Source of the DNA: Oscillospiraceae bacterium
Lineage (GTDB): Bacteria; Bacillota; Clostridia; Oscillospirales; Oscillospiraceae
Direction: 5' to 3'
DNA length: 64,000 nucleotides
Assembly: GCA_902798545.1 (NCBI GenBank)
Contig: CADBWQ010000011.1
Location: 1-64,000, forward strand
In this document: positions 1 through 8,281 of the stretch, one piece after another
Position numbering within the stretch: position 1 is the stretch's first letter
How the letters are laid out: each line of letters opens with the position of its first letter
Made by a program: the position numbers and the translations under genes
The notes under the pieces: generated by a model
Told to the model about the DNA's origin: nothing
Database searches by the model: none
The model's input: the letters and a program-made list of their open reading frames with translations, nothing else

Positions 1-65
1 ACTGTTTTTGTGATAAAATACCTTCGCTTACAGTTTACCTGCTTCTTCCGAAGGAGGTAAAGCCA

Positions 66-1520
66 ATGGCAAAAATGATCGCTGAAAATGGTACAGGAGG
101 TAAAAAGAGTAAAGACAATCAGTCAAATTCAAAAACAAAACGGTATACAGAAAAAGAATTAAGCGTCATCCGGTCAAAGCTTCAACCTGGAGAGACCATT
201 CGACCGGATGGGATTCTAGTTTGGAGACCAACAAAAGCCCAATACAACGGCCCTGAAAAGCCTAAAGCAGTATATGCTAATACTCTTCCGGAGCTTCGAG
301 AGAAGGAAGAAAAAGCCCTTAAAGAGCTTCATACCGCTATCAGCAATAGGGACAGTCGAATCACGGTTAACGGAATGTATAACAAGTGGATAAAGGTGAA
401 AGCCGGTATCCGGGACAACACAAAGTCAAATTATTCCTATATGTATGAGCATTTTATTGAGCCGTCCGTGTTGGGAAGAACTGTCGTGGCGAATGTTGGA
501 AAATCGGATATTCTGGGTTTCTATAACAAGCTGGTTGACGAAGGCGTCATGGGAGTGTCCACATTGGATAATCTGCAGAATCTGCTCACCCAGATATTTG
601 GCTTGGCAGTAGATGACAGGATTATCCCGTCCAATCCTGCGCTTGGGGCGTTAAAACAGTTTAAGAGAGCTACTAATAATGGAATCCGGAAGGGAAAGAC
701 CAGAAAAGCGCTGACGGTAGCGGAGCAATGTGTTTTTCTTGATTATCTGGACAACGTAGAGGCTAATGAGGCATGGCGAAACCTGTTTACGGTTCTGTTG
801 GGAACAGGGCTTCGTATTTCTGAGCTGTGTGGGTTGACTTGGAACAATATAGACTTTGATGGTGATATGATTACAATTGATCACGATCTAATCTATTTTG
901 ACAAGAGGACAGAGACGGATAGGTGCAGCCTTTCGGTTAACGAGCCGAAAACTGAGGCTGGAAATCGAATGCTGCCGATGCTGCCTTTTGTTAAGGAAGC
1001 TCTGCTCCGGGAAAAAGAACGCCAGACTCAACTGGGATTGAAATGCCAGACAAAAGTCGAAGGATATGAAAACTTCGTGTTTGTCAACCGCTTTCAGGAT
1101 GTCCAGAGGCATTCAACCTGCAATCGTAAGCTCAAGAGGATTATTCGTGACTGCAATGAGAAAATTCTCTTGAAGGCTCCTGAAAACAGCAATCCGATCC
1201 TTTTACCCTATTTTACATGCCACTCTCTCAGACATACTTGCGTAACCCGGCTGATTGAGAATGGCGTAAATGTTGTGGCAGTTCAGCATTATGTTGGTCA
1301 TGTGGACGCGGCAACGACTCTTAATATTTACACTGATTGTCAAAAAGAGTTCATGAAGGAATCTTTTGGATTAAAGGTTAGCAAGAAGTACCATGATATT
1401 TTTGCTGAGAATTTGCATGGCAAAAGTGAAAAACAGATAACGAATCAGCCGATGAATATCGTAGAGAACTATTATTTCCAGGAAAGTTCAGCTATGATTC
1501 CCGCGTTTGAGAGAAGATGA
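66..1520 (+). CDS. Tyrosine site-specific recombinase (integrase) of a mobile element
   Basis: A phage/Tn916-type integrase that would catalyse integration and excision of the element whose edge lies here. The 484-residue protein has a basic N-terminal arm-binding region, a SAM-like core-binding domain (about residues 98-195) and a C-terminal catalytic domain. The catalytic set is visible: Arg250 in GTGLRISELCGL, Lys295 as the probable beta-hairpin lysine, His386 and Arg389 in HSLRH, His412 in VGH, and Tyr422 in LNIYTD as nucleophile. The start has an ideal AAGGAGG seven bases upstream. The gene is intact and distinctly more AT-rich than everything right of 2 kb, which fits horizontal transfer. 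The rest of the element should lie left of base 1. Family assignment is firm; the element type (ICE or prophage) is unknown. Confidence 0.95.
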   Translation: MAKMIAENGTGGKKSKDNQSNSKTKRYTEKELSVIRSKLQPGETIRPDGILVWRPTKAQYNGPEKPKAVYANTLPELREKEEKALKELHTAISNRDSRITVNGMYNKWIKVKAGIRDNTKSNYSYMYEHFIEPSVLGRTVVANVGKSDILGFYNKLVDEGVMGVSTLDNLQNLLTQIFGLAVDDRIIPSNPALGALKQFKRATNNGIRKGKTRKALTVAEQCVFLDYLDNVEANEAWRNLFTVLLGTGLRISELCGLTWNNIDFDGDMITIDHDLIYFDKRTETDRCSLSVNEPKTEAGNRMLPMLPFVKEALLREKERQTQLGLKCQTKVEGYENFVFVNRFQDVQRHSTCNRKLKRIIRDCNEKILLKAPENSNPILLPYFTCHSLRHTCVTRLIENGVNVVAVQHYVGHVDAATTLNIYTDCQKEFMKESFGLKVSKKYHDIFAENLHGKSEKQITNQPMNIVENYYFQESSAMIPAFERR

Positions 1521-1732
1521 ATCTGATTGAACAAATTTAAACACAAATTGAACAATTCATGGGGTCTTGAATGAGAAAATATGAGAACATATGAGTTTCA
1601 AAAAGCAGAGATTAGTTCAGAAATATTTCATTTTGATAGAATATGATGAACTTTGAGACAATATAAGTTGAAAAGCTTTTTTATATACTCGTGTTCCCGA
1701 CAATGAAGCCTGCGAACGACTAAGAAGTCATA

Positions 1733-1797
1733 ATTTACCGGTACTTCTGGGCTGCTTCAGAAACAGAACCTGGCTATTTACCAGTAATTTACCAGAA
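1733..1797. repeat. Three 11-bp direct repeats downstream of the integrase (candidate arm-type sites)
   Basis: Copies of ATTTACC(G/A)G(T/A)A lie at 1733-1743, 1776-1786 and 1787-1797, the last two exactly head to tail. In reverse complement they read roughly CTGGTAAAT, which resembles the DR2-type arm sites bound by the N-terminal domain of Tn916-like integrases. Position next to int and near the presumed element end supports arm sites; binding is inferred. Confidence 0.5.
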
Positions 1798-1825
1798 ACA
1801 ACAAAAAGATTTCTCTAATCATTAT

Positions 1826-1864
1826 AAAAGACCGTCGCTCTATATACTGAGAGGCGGTCTTTTC
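1826..1864. terminator. Terminator-like hairpin after the integrase region
   Basis: The arm AAAAGACCG pairs with CGGTCTTTT around a loop of about 20 bases that itself contains CTC/GAG. A- and T-runs on the two sides allow termination in both directions. It may also mark the element/chromosome boundary; the attachment core cannot be fixed without the other end. Confidence 0.65.
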
Positions 1865-2152
1865 AGTTATCAGTAAACAAAGAGGAAATGTCATAAGGTT
1901 AGCCGGTTTTACCGAAATGGCTCATTACATTCAACTGTCAAGAATATGACCGCAGTATCGTCAGCTATCAATCAGTAAGCCCCGTCTGGTAGGTCCACGT
2001 GCCGGCTGCCCCGCATATGGGAAAAGTCGGCTATCTGTACTGCCTGCTCCCGCTATCGTTCCCTGACTCATGCGAACCGCTTTGAAAATTCAAAACGGTA
2101 TCGCTCGCCGCTTCTCTCTGTTCCAATGCTTTGCTAAGATTTATACTCTGTA

Positions 2153-2180
2153 TTGACTTTAGATTTGGTTTCATTATAAT
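2153..2180 (+). promoter_or_regulatory. Sigma-A-type promoter for the flavoprotein gene
   Basis: TTGACT at 2153-2158 and TATAAT at 2175-2180 with a 16-base spacer. Transcription would start about 85 bases before the ATG at 2272, which has AAAGGAG upstream. Confidence 0.75.
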
Positions 2181-2271
2181 GATGTTGTACACTCTTATGT
2201 TCCGCATATGGGATGTATCAATCATCGATCATGAGGCATCGGTGAATGCTGTTGTGTGAAAGGAGATCATA

Positions 2272-3957
2272 ATGAAGAAATTCCTGGCAATTCTCCTCTG
2301 CCTCCTTCTGGCCTTGCCCGCAACGGGCGCATGGGCGGAAAACAATATGATGGCAGACGGAACCTATACGGCCTCTGCTCAGGGCATGGATGGCCCGGTC
2401 GATATTGAGCTTACGGTCAAGGATAATGAGATTACCGAGATCACCGTTGTGGAAGACAATGAGACTGCCGGTGTCGGTGTGAAGGCACTGGAAATCATCC
2501 CGGCTCAGGTAGTTGAAACACAGTCTCTTGCTGTGGACAGTGTATCCGGTGCGACGATCTCGAGCGCTGCCATCAAGGCCGCAATTGCGGATGCAATCAC
2601 ACAGGCCGGCGGCGATGCCGCCGAATGGCGCGGCCGCACAATCGAAACCGTTAAGGGACTTGCCGGACTCACAACTGCGGTCAGCGCAGAAAATGCCGGA
2701 GCCAAAGTCGCCTTGCTTGAAAAGCAGGGCATTGTCGGGGGCACCTCTGTCTTCAGTTCCGGTAACTTCCTGGCTGCCGGTACGGAAGAGCTGATCCCGG
2801 ATGTCGTAAAGGCATGGGATGCGAGAAATAAGCTTCAGGAAGTCAACAAGGTCAATATTGAGCTCGTTGAGAATCTTCTGAGCGTCAGCCCTGCTGTCCT
2901 CCAGATGTATAATGACATCGGCGTGGATTTCAACTATGATGATTCGACCTTTACGGCTTCTCCTGTCCCCTCTGAGCGCGCAGTAAAGAATGCCTCCACC
3001 ATCGAGATGGTTGACACCGGCGTGAAGGCCAAGGGCTGCGAAGCCCTGATCGCTTCGATCGTTGATCGTCTGGAAGCTGACGGTGTGGACATTTATCTGA
3101 ATACTGCTGCGACTTCTCTGATCACAGATGATGACGGCAATGTCACCGGCGTTGTCTGCGAGAACGAGAAGACCGGTACAAAGACTTTCCATGCGAAGGC
3201 GGTTGTACTCTGCACCGGCGACTATGCCCGCAACAATGACCTGAATGCCGAACTGGCACCCGAGACGGTCGGCGAGTTCACCGCAACTGCTGCGAGCAAC
3301 AAGGGCTTTAACGCCGATCCGTTCGACATGCCCGTTGTTGGTCAGCCGAATAATCAGTTCCCGTATTCCATTCTTCTGGTAGACCGTGAAGGCCAACGCA
3401 GAGTCAGCGAAGCAAAGGGACCGCATGACCAGCAGGTTTTCTTCATCTACGAAGATGAGCCGGATCATGGCTGGGCGATCATGGACCAGGATATCGCAGA
3501 TACCTTCCTGAATCTCGATACCTATCTTGAGAAGACCGAAGCGGGCAATCCCTTCATCAAGGCCTATAAGGCAGATACCATCGAAGAGCTTGCTGAGCTT
3601 ATCGGTATTGCGCCAGATGCACTTGCCAAGACTGTCGCAGATTACAACACGCTCTGCGAAGCGGGGGAGGATACCCAGTTCAATAAGGATGCAAAATATC
3701 TTAATCCGATTACAGAAGGCCCGTTCTATGCTGTGAAGGAATATGATATGACACGCGGCAATTACGGCGGCATTCTCACCAACGCGGACTTCCAGGTCAT
3801 TACAGAAGCTGGTGAGCCGATTCCCGGTCTGTTTGCCACTGGCATTATCAGCTCCGGTGACTACTTCGGCGACTACTACCCCGGACGTGAAGCATTGAGT
3901 CTTTGCGCCCATGGCGGATACATTGCCGGAAATAATGCGGCTGAATTTGCCAAGTAA
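2272..3957 (+). CDS. Secreted FMN-binding/FAD-dependent reductase-like protein (fumarate/urocanate reductase family), FAD motif altered
   Basis: Members of this family are exported flavoproteins that reduce unsaturated acids such as fumarate or urocanate. Residues 1-22 are a signal peptide ending in AWA. Residues about 27-112 are an FMN-binding domain with the flavinylation motif DSVSGATISS (Thr95 as the covalent FMN site, normally loaded by ApbE). The FAD domain follows, ending in the typical LFATGII...YYPGREAL...GGYIAGNNAAEF. Two oddities: the Rossmann glycine motif, normally VGAGxAGL, reads VKGLAGL at 127-133, so the first glycine is lost; and the mid-region after VVLCTGDYARNN seems shorter than usual, jumping from AASNKG to FNADPF. 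At 561 residues it is slightly short. A substrate cannot be given. Good RBS AAAGGAG. Confidence 0.85.
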   Translation: MKKFLAILLCLLLALPATGAWAENNMMADGTYTASAQGMDGPVDIELTVKDNEITEITVVEDNETAGVGVKALEIIPAQVVETQSLAVDSVSGATISSAAIKAAIADAITQAGGDAAEWRGRTIETVKGLAGLTTAVSAENAGAKVALLEKQGIVGGTSVFSSGNFLAAGTEELIPDVVKAWDARNKLQEVNKVNIELVENLLSVSPAVLQMYNDIGVDFNYDDSTFTASPVPSERAVKNASTIEMVDTGVKAKGCEALIASIVDRLEADGVDIYLNTAATSLITDDDGNVTGVVCENEKTGTKTFHAKAVVLCTGDYARNNDLNAELAPETVGEFTATAASNKGFNADPFDMPVVGQPNNQFPYSILLVDREGQRRVSEAKGPHDQQVFFIYEDEPDHGWAIMDQDIADTFLNLDTYLEKTEAGNPFIKAYKADTIEELAELIGIAPDALAKTVADYNTLCEAGEDTQFNKDAKYLNPITEGPFYAVKEYDMTRGNYGGILTNADFQVITEAGEPIPGLFATGIISSGDYFGDYYPGREALSLCAHGGYIAGNNAAEFAK

Positions 3958-3995
3958 AAGTAGTAAACAGTAACGAACGGCTGTATTAACAGCAT

Positions 3996-4060
3996 GCCCA
4001 CCTGTGAACCCTCAGACTGCAAGCCTCATGCAGTTTCCAGCCTTCCAGGTGGGCTTTTTT
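3996..4060 (+). terminator. Rho-independent terminator of the flavoprotein gene
   Basis: GCCCACCTG (3996) pairs with CAGGTGGGC (4046-4054), followed by TTTTTT. The loop is long and contains GCAAGCC/GCAGTTTCC material that may fold further. Confidence 0.85.
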
Positions 4061-4118
4061 GTCAACTTATTCTGCGCAGCCATATATAATTGTGGTTTAG
4101 CCTGTATTTATTGAAAAT

Positions 4119-4140
4119 CCCCGCCGAATGCTCGACGGGG
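4119..4140 (-). terminator. Hairpin terminator of the LysM gene
   Basis: CCCCG.CGA pairs with TCG.CGGGG around a four-base loop; on the minus strand it is followed by ATTTTC, a weak T-run. It sits about 30 bases past the LysM stop codon. Confidence 0.6.
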
Positions 4141-4169
4141 ATCATCTTTTAGAGGAACGTTTATCGCTC

Positions 4170-4412
4170 TTATCTGTTAATACCGGAATAGATGGTGAGC
4201 TGCTGCCCGACTCGAATCATGCTTGGATCTGCGAGATTGTTCCACTGGGCAATCTGCATGAAGTTGACGCCAAAGCGGGAGCCGATGCCGACCAGGGTAT
4301 CTCCGGCGGCTACTGTATAAACGATGCAGTTTCCGTTATCGACAAAGCTGCCGTTGGCATAAGGGGTACCGCCGCTTACGTTTTCGAGGTCTTTATCTGT
4401 TGTCATGTTCAT
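4170..4412 (-). CDS. Small LysM protein with a bacteriocin-type double-glycine leader
   Basis: An 80-residue protein. Its first 15 residues, MNMTTDKDLENVSGG, look like the leader of a class II bacteriocin cut after Gly-Gly by a peptidase-containing ABC transporter. After the leader comes one LysM domain (about residues 30-76: YTVAAGDTLVGIGSRFG ... IRVGQQLTIY), which in known proteins binds peptidoglycan or chitin. The start at 4412 is chosen because AAGGAG lies nine bases upstream; an in-frame ATG 60 bases earlier lacks this. An extended -10 promoter lies just upstream and a hairpin just downstream, so the gene is monocistronic. No transporter or immunity gene is visible in the window. A wall-bound or signalling peptide exported by the bacteriocin route is inference. 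Confidence 0.85.
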   Translation of the reverse strand: MNMTTDKDLENVSGGTPYANGSFVDNGNCIVYTVAAGDTLVGIGSRFGVNFMQIAQWNNLADPSMIRVGQQLTIYSGINR

Positions 4413-4451
4413 TTTTCTACACTCCTTCTGGTAATATGATTTTATGCTTCT

Positions 4452-4460
4452 ATTATAACA
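4452..4460 (-). promoter_or_regulatory. Extended -10 promoter for the LysM gene
   Basis: On the minus strand the sequence is TGTTATAAT, a full TGnTATAAT extended -10 element. No good -35 is seen. The -10 lies 40 bases before the ATG at 4412. Confidence 0.6.
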
Positions 4461-4544
4461 CTTTATCATCACAGAAACATCACAAACATACGGTGCGCAG
4501 GGGACATCCTTTATGACCGTCCAGGTATTTCGCAGGAAAAAGAG

Positions 4545-4573
4545 TTGTTACTGGTAATGCAATCTGATATAAT
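4545..4573 (+). promoter_or_regulatory. Promoter for the secreted protein gene at 4744
   Basis: TTGTTA (4545-4550), 17-base spacer, TATAAT (4568-4573). It leaves a leader of about 165 bases before the ATG at 4744, in which I recognise no known structure. Confidence 0.65.
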
Positions 4574-4743
4574 CAAATAGACTTACATTCGATATGTTGA
4601 AAAAGCGATAATACTTTCACTAGAGCATGATGTTATAAGATATATAAACCGGATAGATCGGAAAGAGAAAGTAAAACTGAACTGGAATTCGTATCCACGA
4701 CAGGGAGATAGCATTTATCAGTTATCCGAAAAGGAACAGGAAT

Positions 4744-5541
4744 ATGAAAAAGATTATTTCGACATTTCTGGGGTTTGTACTTTTGATGAGTATCTCAGGT
4801 GCGGCTTTCGCTGAAAGTGATGCAGCGCGGCGAGGCATTGATGCCATAATGAATACGCGCTATCCGGACCTGATTGTCCTGCCGGAGGAAGAGAGCTATC
4901 TGGAGGAATGGACGACAGGTTATGCACGGAAGGCGTTCAAAGCACCGTGCCTGCGGGTAGAGCGGATTTCCAAGCTCAAAACCGGCCGCGGCATCATGCC
5001 ATACATCTACGAAGGTGTCGAAGCCACTGTCGTGGCGGAAGAGAATGACATGTCCTGCATGCTTTATCGCGGAAGCGACAATCAGCTTTATGCCGGATGG
5101 ATTCAGAGCATCCGGCTTCTGGATGAGTTCCCAGGAGAACAGTATAACGTCGGAAACCCGCCGACAGAAGAATATGCACTGCGGGATGATCTGACGGTCA
5201 GCTGGTCCAAATGCAGCTGGCTGACAACGCAGCAGAACTATTCTGTCCTGTCCGAAAAGGTCAGCAACTGTCTCGGTTTCACTCTGGAGTATCAGATCAT
5301 TGATGCCAGAACATCTGACTGGGACAGCATACTCGGACCTCGCAAAATCTATGTCAAGTCCGGAGATATCTGGACGGAAGTGGGTGAATTTGAATATCCG
5401 GATTTTGGGGCGGTCAAGATTCAGGTCTGGCTGCCAGAAGCCATGGACATTGATGCGGTGGGAACGATTGCACAGTGCAGACAGCCGGATATTTTTTACT
5501 TCCGACAGACTGCGACAGATTTTGCCGTAAGGCCAGAATAA
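4744..5541 (+). CDS. Secreted protein of unknown function, possibly SH3-like
   Basis: I do not recognise a family with certainty. The 265-residue protein begins with a signal peptide (residues 1-23, cut near AFA). Residues about 60-120 resemble a bacterial SH3-like fold (VEATVVAEEN ... YAGWIQSIRLL), of the type often found in exported wall-associated proteins. A second half (about 130-265) is rich in aromatic and acidic residues with YVKSGDIWTEVGEFEY and IQVWLPEAMDIDAVGTIAQ, suggesting a beta-sandwich. It is followed after 38 bases by the cardiolipin synthase gene on the same strand, so the two may be co-transcribed. RBS AAAAGGAACAGGA precedes the start. Confidence 0.75.
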   Translation: MKKIISTFLGFVLLMSISGAAFAESDAARRGIDAIMNTRYPDLIVLPEEESYLEEWTTGYARKAFKAPCLRVERISKLKTGRGIMPYIYEGVEATVVAEENDMSCMLYRGSDNQLYAGWIQSIRLLDEFPGEQYNVGNPPTEEYALRDDLTVSWSKCSWLTTQQNYSVLSEKVSNCLGFTLEYQIIDARTSDWDSILGPRKIYVKSGDIWTEVGEFEYPDFGAVKIQVWLPEAMDIDAVGTIAQCRQPDIFYFRQTATDFAVRPE

Positions 5542-5579
5542 ACTGCAAATGAATGAACTGAGAGGGGGTAGCCTGTAAA

Positions 5580-7148
5580 ATGGATAACGAAGAAAGAATC
5601 GTTAGACTGGCCAAACCGATCAGGAAGGGCCTGCTTCGACTGATTTTCAGCAGGTTTTTCTTGATTGCGCTGCTTCTGGTGCTGCAGGTTGCGATTCTTA
5701 TCGTTGCTTATGGATACTTTACGGATAAGCTTCCGATTCTGATTACAATCATGCGGCTCTTCTCACTGGCCATGGTCATATACCTGTTCAATTGCAAAAT
5801 GGATTCTTCCGCCAAACTGACCTGGATGTTCATTATTGCAGTCCTGCCGCTTGTCGGTGCCGCATTTCTTCTTTTTACGCAATCAAGTATAGGACACAGA
5901 GTAGAGCGCAGGCTTGTCGACCAGCAGATCCAGATCAGCAAAGAGTTCCTGAATCAGCCGGAGAACATACTGGAGAAGGTAGAGCATGACGGCTCAGGCA
6001 CCGACGATCTCTGCCGCTACCTCAACCGAAGCGGGTGTTTCCCCCTATATGATCATACCGCGGCGAGATATTTCCCCCAAGGTGAATCCATGTTTGAGGC
6101 GATGCTTGCGGAACTGGAAAAAGCCGAGAAATTCATTTTCATGGAATACTTCATCATTGAAGAGGGATTTATGTGGGGACGAATCCTGAATGTCCTGACA
6201 AAAAAGGCGAGGGAGGGCGTCGAGATTCGCGTCCTGTATGACGGCATGTGCGAGATGTTCACACTGCCGGTGGGTTACTGGAAACTCCTTGAGAAAGAAG
6301 GCATCAAGGCAAGGCCTTTTTCAACGATCAAACCGGTTGTTTCATCGCATTACAACTACCGCGATCATCGCAAAATTCTCGTGATCGACGGGAAGGTGGC
6401 TTTTAATGGCGGCGTCAATCTTGCTGACGAGTATATTAATCGCGTCGAGCGTTTCGGCCATTGGAAGGATACTGCGATTATGTTGGAGGGACCTGCTGTC
6501 AGGAGCTTTACGCTGATGTTCCTGCAGATGTGGTATGTCGGAGAAAAGGAACCGGACTACGAGAGCTGGCTGGAAGAGACGGAGAATGCTCCACATGCGA
6601 AAGGCTATGTCATGCCCTTCTGTGACAGCCCGTTGGATGGGGATAAGGTTGGTGAGACGGTATATATGGATATCCTGAACCGGGCAACGGACTACGTCCA
6701 CATAATGACTCCCTATCTGATCCTGGACGGAGAACTCGAGACGGCGTTACGTTTCGCCGCACAGCGGGGTGTAGATGTCAAGCTTATCCTTCCAGGCATC
6801 CCGGACAAGAAGGTGGCCTACGCGCTGGCCAAGACGCATTATCGGTCTCTGACGGACGCGGGAGTAAAGATTTACGAGTATTTGCCCGGCTTTGTCCATG
6901 CCAAGGTTTTTGTCAGCGATAATCAGAAGGCGGTGGTCGGTACGATTAACCTGGACTATCGCAGTCTCTATCACCATTTCGAGTGTGCTACCTACTTGTA
7001 TCAGGCGGACTGTATCCGGGAGATCGAGGCCGATTATCAGCAGACTCTGAAAAAATGCCGGGAGGTTACGGATGAAACCATCAGGAAAGAAAAGATATTC
7101 ACAAAGATCATCGGTCAGACAGTGAAATTCCTCTCGCCTCTGATGTGA
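5580..7148 (+). CDS. cls: Cardiolipin synthase (phospholipase D family)
   Basis: Membrane enzyme that condenses two phosphatidylglycerol molecules to cardiolipin and glycerol. The 522-residue length fits the family. Hydrophobic segments lie at about 24-45, 52-72 and 82-100, as in bacterial Cls. The two HKD half-sites are present: HRKILVID (His263, Lys265, Asp270) and HAKVFVSD (His440, Lys442, Asp447), each followed by the expected GG/GT(I/V)N segment (FNGGVNLADEY; VVGTINLDYRS). The start carries GAGAGGGGG upstream. It follows the secreted unknown closely and ends in a bidirectional terminator. No oddities. Confidence 0.95.
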   Translation: MDNEERIVRLAKPIRKGLLRLIFSRFFLIALLLVLQVAILIVAYGYFTDKLPILITIMRLFSLAMVIYLFNCKMDSSAKLTWMFIIAVLPLVGAAFLLFTQSSIGHRVERRLVDQQIQISKEFLNQPENILEKVEHDGSGTDDLCRYLNRSGCFPLYDHTAARYFPQGESMFEAMLAELEKAEKFIFMEYFIIEEGFMWGRILNVLTKKAREGVEIRVLYDGMCEMFTLPVGYWKLLEKEGIKARPFSTIKPVVSSHYNYRDHRKILVIDGKVAFNGGVNLADEYINRVERFGHWKDTAIMLEGPAVRSFTLMFLQMWYVGEKEPDYESWLEETENAPHAKGYVMPFCDSPLDGDKVGETVYMDILNRATDYVHIMTPYLILDGELETALRFAAQRGVDVKLILPGIPDKKVAYALAKTHYRSLTDAGVKIYEYLPGFVHAKVFVSDNQKAVVGTINLDYRSLYHHFECATYLYQADCIREIEADYQQTLKKCREVTDETIRKEKIFTKIIGQTVKFLSPLM

Positions 7149-7153
7149 ATGAC

Positions 7154-7199
7154 AAAAAAGGAGCAATCCGGAATGATGTGACCGGAATGCTCCTTTTTA
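7154..7199. terminator. Bidirectional terminator between convergent genes
   Basis: AAAAAGGAGCA pairs with TGCTCCTTTTT, with an inner TCCGG/CCGGA stem. A- and T-runs flank it, so it can serve cls on the plus strand and the repressor gene ending at 7209 on the minus strand. Confidence 0.9.
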
Positions 7200-7208
7200 T
7201 CCCGCCTG

Positions 7209-8051
7209 TTATTCGTGAAGAAGCTGGAACTTCTCTACATCACTTTGACTCGCAATACGCTCCGGATCCAAAACCGTAAGGACACGGCCAATCAGATAGA
7301 CAGCCTGATCCTCATCAAAACGCAATACATCATATTTCCTGTTGAGAGAGTAGAGCCCGTCGGTGCGGTATTCTTTGATATATGTTTCGTTCCCGACAAT
7401 GAACGCGCCGATCTCTCCGTCACGAAGCTTCATCCCGTTTGGAACTCGCTCTACCAGGACAAGAGCTCCGTTTTCATATGCCGGTTCCATGCTGTCGCCA
7501 TTGACACGGAAAACATAGTCCGCTCTCCTGTATTCATCACTCTCATAGAGATAAATCTCATCGCTGAGGCCTTCAAACTCAGTAGGATCGCCTATACCTG
7601 CCGCAAGAGGCTTTTCAATGAACTGGAGCCGAATGAGATTCGGTATGTTTTCCGCCTCCTGCAGTTTCACCATATTCCTCATCAGTCCATCGACCAGGTT
7701 GCGGTTTACAGGTTTCAGCTTCCGATAATCCTCCATATGCCGGGCTTCGCGAAGATTATACTGGTGCGGATCTTTCAATCCGTAGAGTTCATAGAAACTG
7801 ATATCAAGAATCTGACAGAGGCCGGGGATCAACGCGACATCCGGACGACTGCGCCCCTGTTCCCAGTTGCTCACGGCGTTTGCGGTGATGCCCAGCGCAC
7901 GTGCAAGTTCCTTCTGCTCCAGCTTTCTCTGCAGACGGTAGAACCGCACCTTCTCACAGATGGCTGGCAGGGGAGGACGGAGAGAGGTATTCTCCGAACT
8001 GATGTTGATCAGACTGTTTCCGATTTCTTCAAATTTACGTCTTCCCATCAT
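7209..8051 (-). CDS. XRE-family repressor with S24 (LexA/CI-like) autoprotease domain
   Basis: DNA-binding regulator. Residues about 34-92 are an HTH_3 domain (QKELARALGITANAVSNWEQG). Residues about 145-270 are an S24 peptidase domain with the nucleophile Ser187 in GDSMEP and the general base Lys226 in TYIKEY. An Ala151-Gly152 pair lies where LexA/CI proteins cut themselves. Such proteins repress stress or phage genes until RecA or another signal triggers cleavage. It is divergent from the cyclic-nucleotide cassette, separated by about 230 AT-rich bases containing an inverted repeat, so it may control itself and that operon; this is inference. RBS GGAG lies six bases before the ATG. An ATG one codon later is equally possible. 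Confidence 0.9.
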   Translation of the reverse strand: MMGRRKFEEIGNSLINISSENTSLRPPLPAICEKVRFYRLQRKLEQKELARALGITANAVSNWEQGRSRPDVALIPGLCQILDISFYELYGLKDPHQYNLREARHMEDYRKLKPVNRNLVDGLMRNMVKLQEAENIPNLIRLQFIEKPLAAGIGDPTEFEGLSDEIYLYESDEYRRADYVFRVNGDSMEPAYENGALVLVERVPNGMKLRDGEIGAFIVGNETYIKEYRTDGLYSLNRKYDVLRFDEDQAVYLIGRVLTVLDPERIASQSDVEKFQLLHE

Positions 8052-8101
8052 AATTCTCCATTTCTCTACGTTCCATGCGCTTCGTTTGTATTATGCTGAT
8101 A

Positions 8102-8119
8102 TTATAGAAGAAACTATAA
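8102..8119. promoter_or_regulatory. Inverted repeat, candidate operator of the S24 repressor
   Basis: TTATAG-aagaaa-CTATAA is a perfect 6-bp dyad with a six-base spacer, 50 bases upstream of the repressor start and between the two divergent genes. It overlaps a minus-strand TATAAT, where a repressor would block transcription. A single copy only, in AT-rich sequence, so chance remains possible. Confidence 0.4.
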
Positions 8120-8216
8120 CACAATAAAATACAAAAATCAACAGTGAATCAGAGAAAAATATCGCATAATTCTGTGGCTGAATTTAAACGAGAAGAATCC
8201 AGAGAGAACAAAAACA

Positions 8217-8245
8217 TTGATTTTACAACGGATAGTATTTATAAT
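8217..8245 (+). promoter_or_regulatory. Promoter of the cyclic-nucleotide cassette
   Basis: TTGATT (8217-8222), 17-base spacer, TATAAT (8240-8245). Its position supports the start at 8282 for the first gene rather than the in-frame ATG at 8144, which lies upstream of the promoter. Confidence 0.75.
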
Positions 8246-8281
8246 AATACAAAACACAGAAATAATGGGATGGAGGATCAC

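Larger units (their letters stand above)
1521..2271. other. 751-base non-coding stretch between integrase and flavoprotein
   Basis: No convincing gene. It holds the three integrase-proximal direct repeats, the hairpin at 1826-1864 and a promoter at 2153-2180. Around 2080-2095 there is an imperfect inverted repeat (CGCTTTGAA / TTCAAAACG). The words CATATGGGA occur twice (about 2015 and 2206). Base composition shifts from AT-rich to mixed, consistent with a junction between element and chromosome. Confidence 0.6.

Noticed and set aside
1951-2130. Possible gene remnant or tRNA fragment near the element edge
   Set aside because: No cloverleaf and no recognisable protein fragment could be made from either strand; only a weak inverted repeat is visible.
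2218-3912. Open frame of 564 codons on the minus strand opposite the flavoprotein
   Set aside because: It is a shadow of the plus-strand gene, which has signal peptide, RBS, promoter and family motifs; the antisense product has no recognisable domain and no RBS.
8144-8281. N-terminal extension of the first cNMP-binding protein
   Set aside because: The good promoter (8217-8245) and the GGAGG before 8282 lie inside it, and the extension has no conserved sequence.
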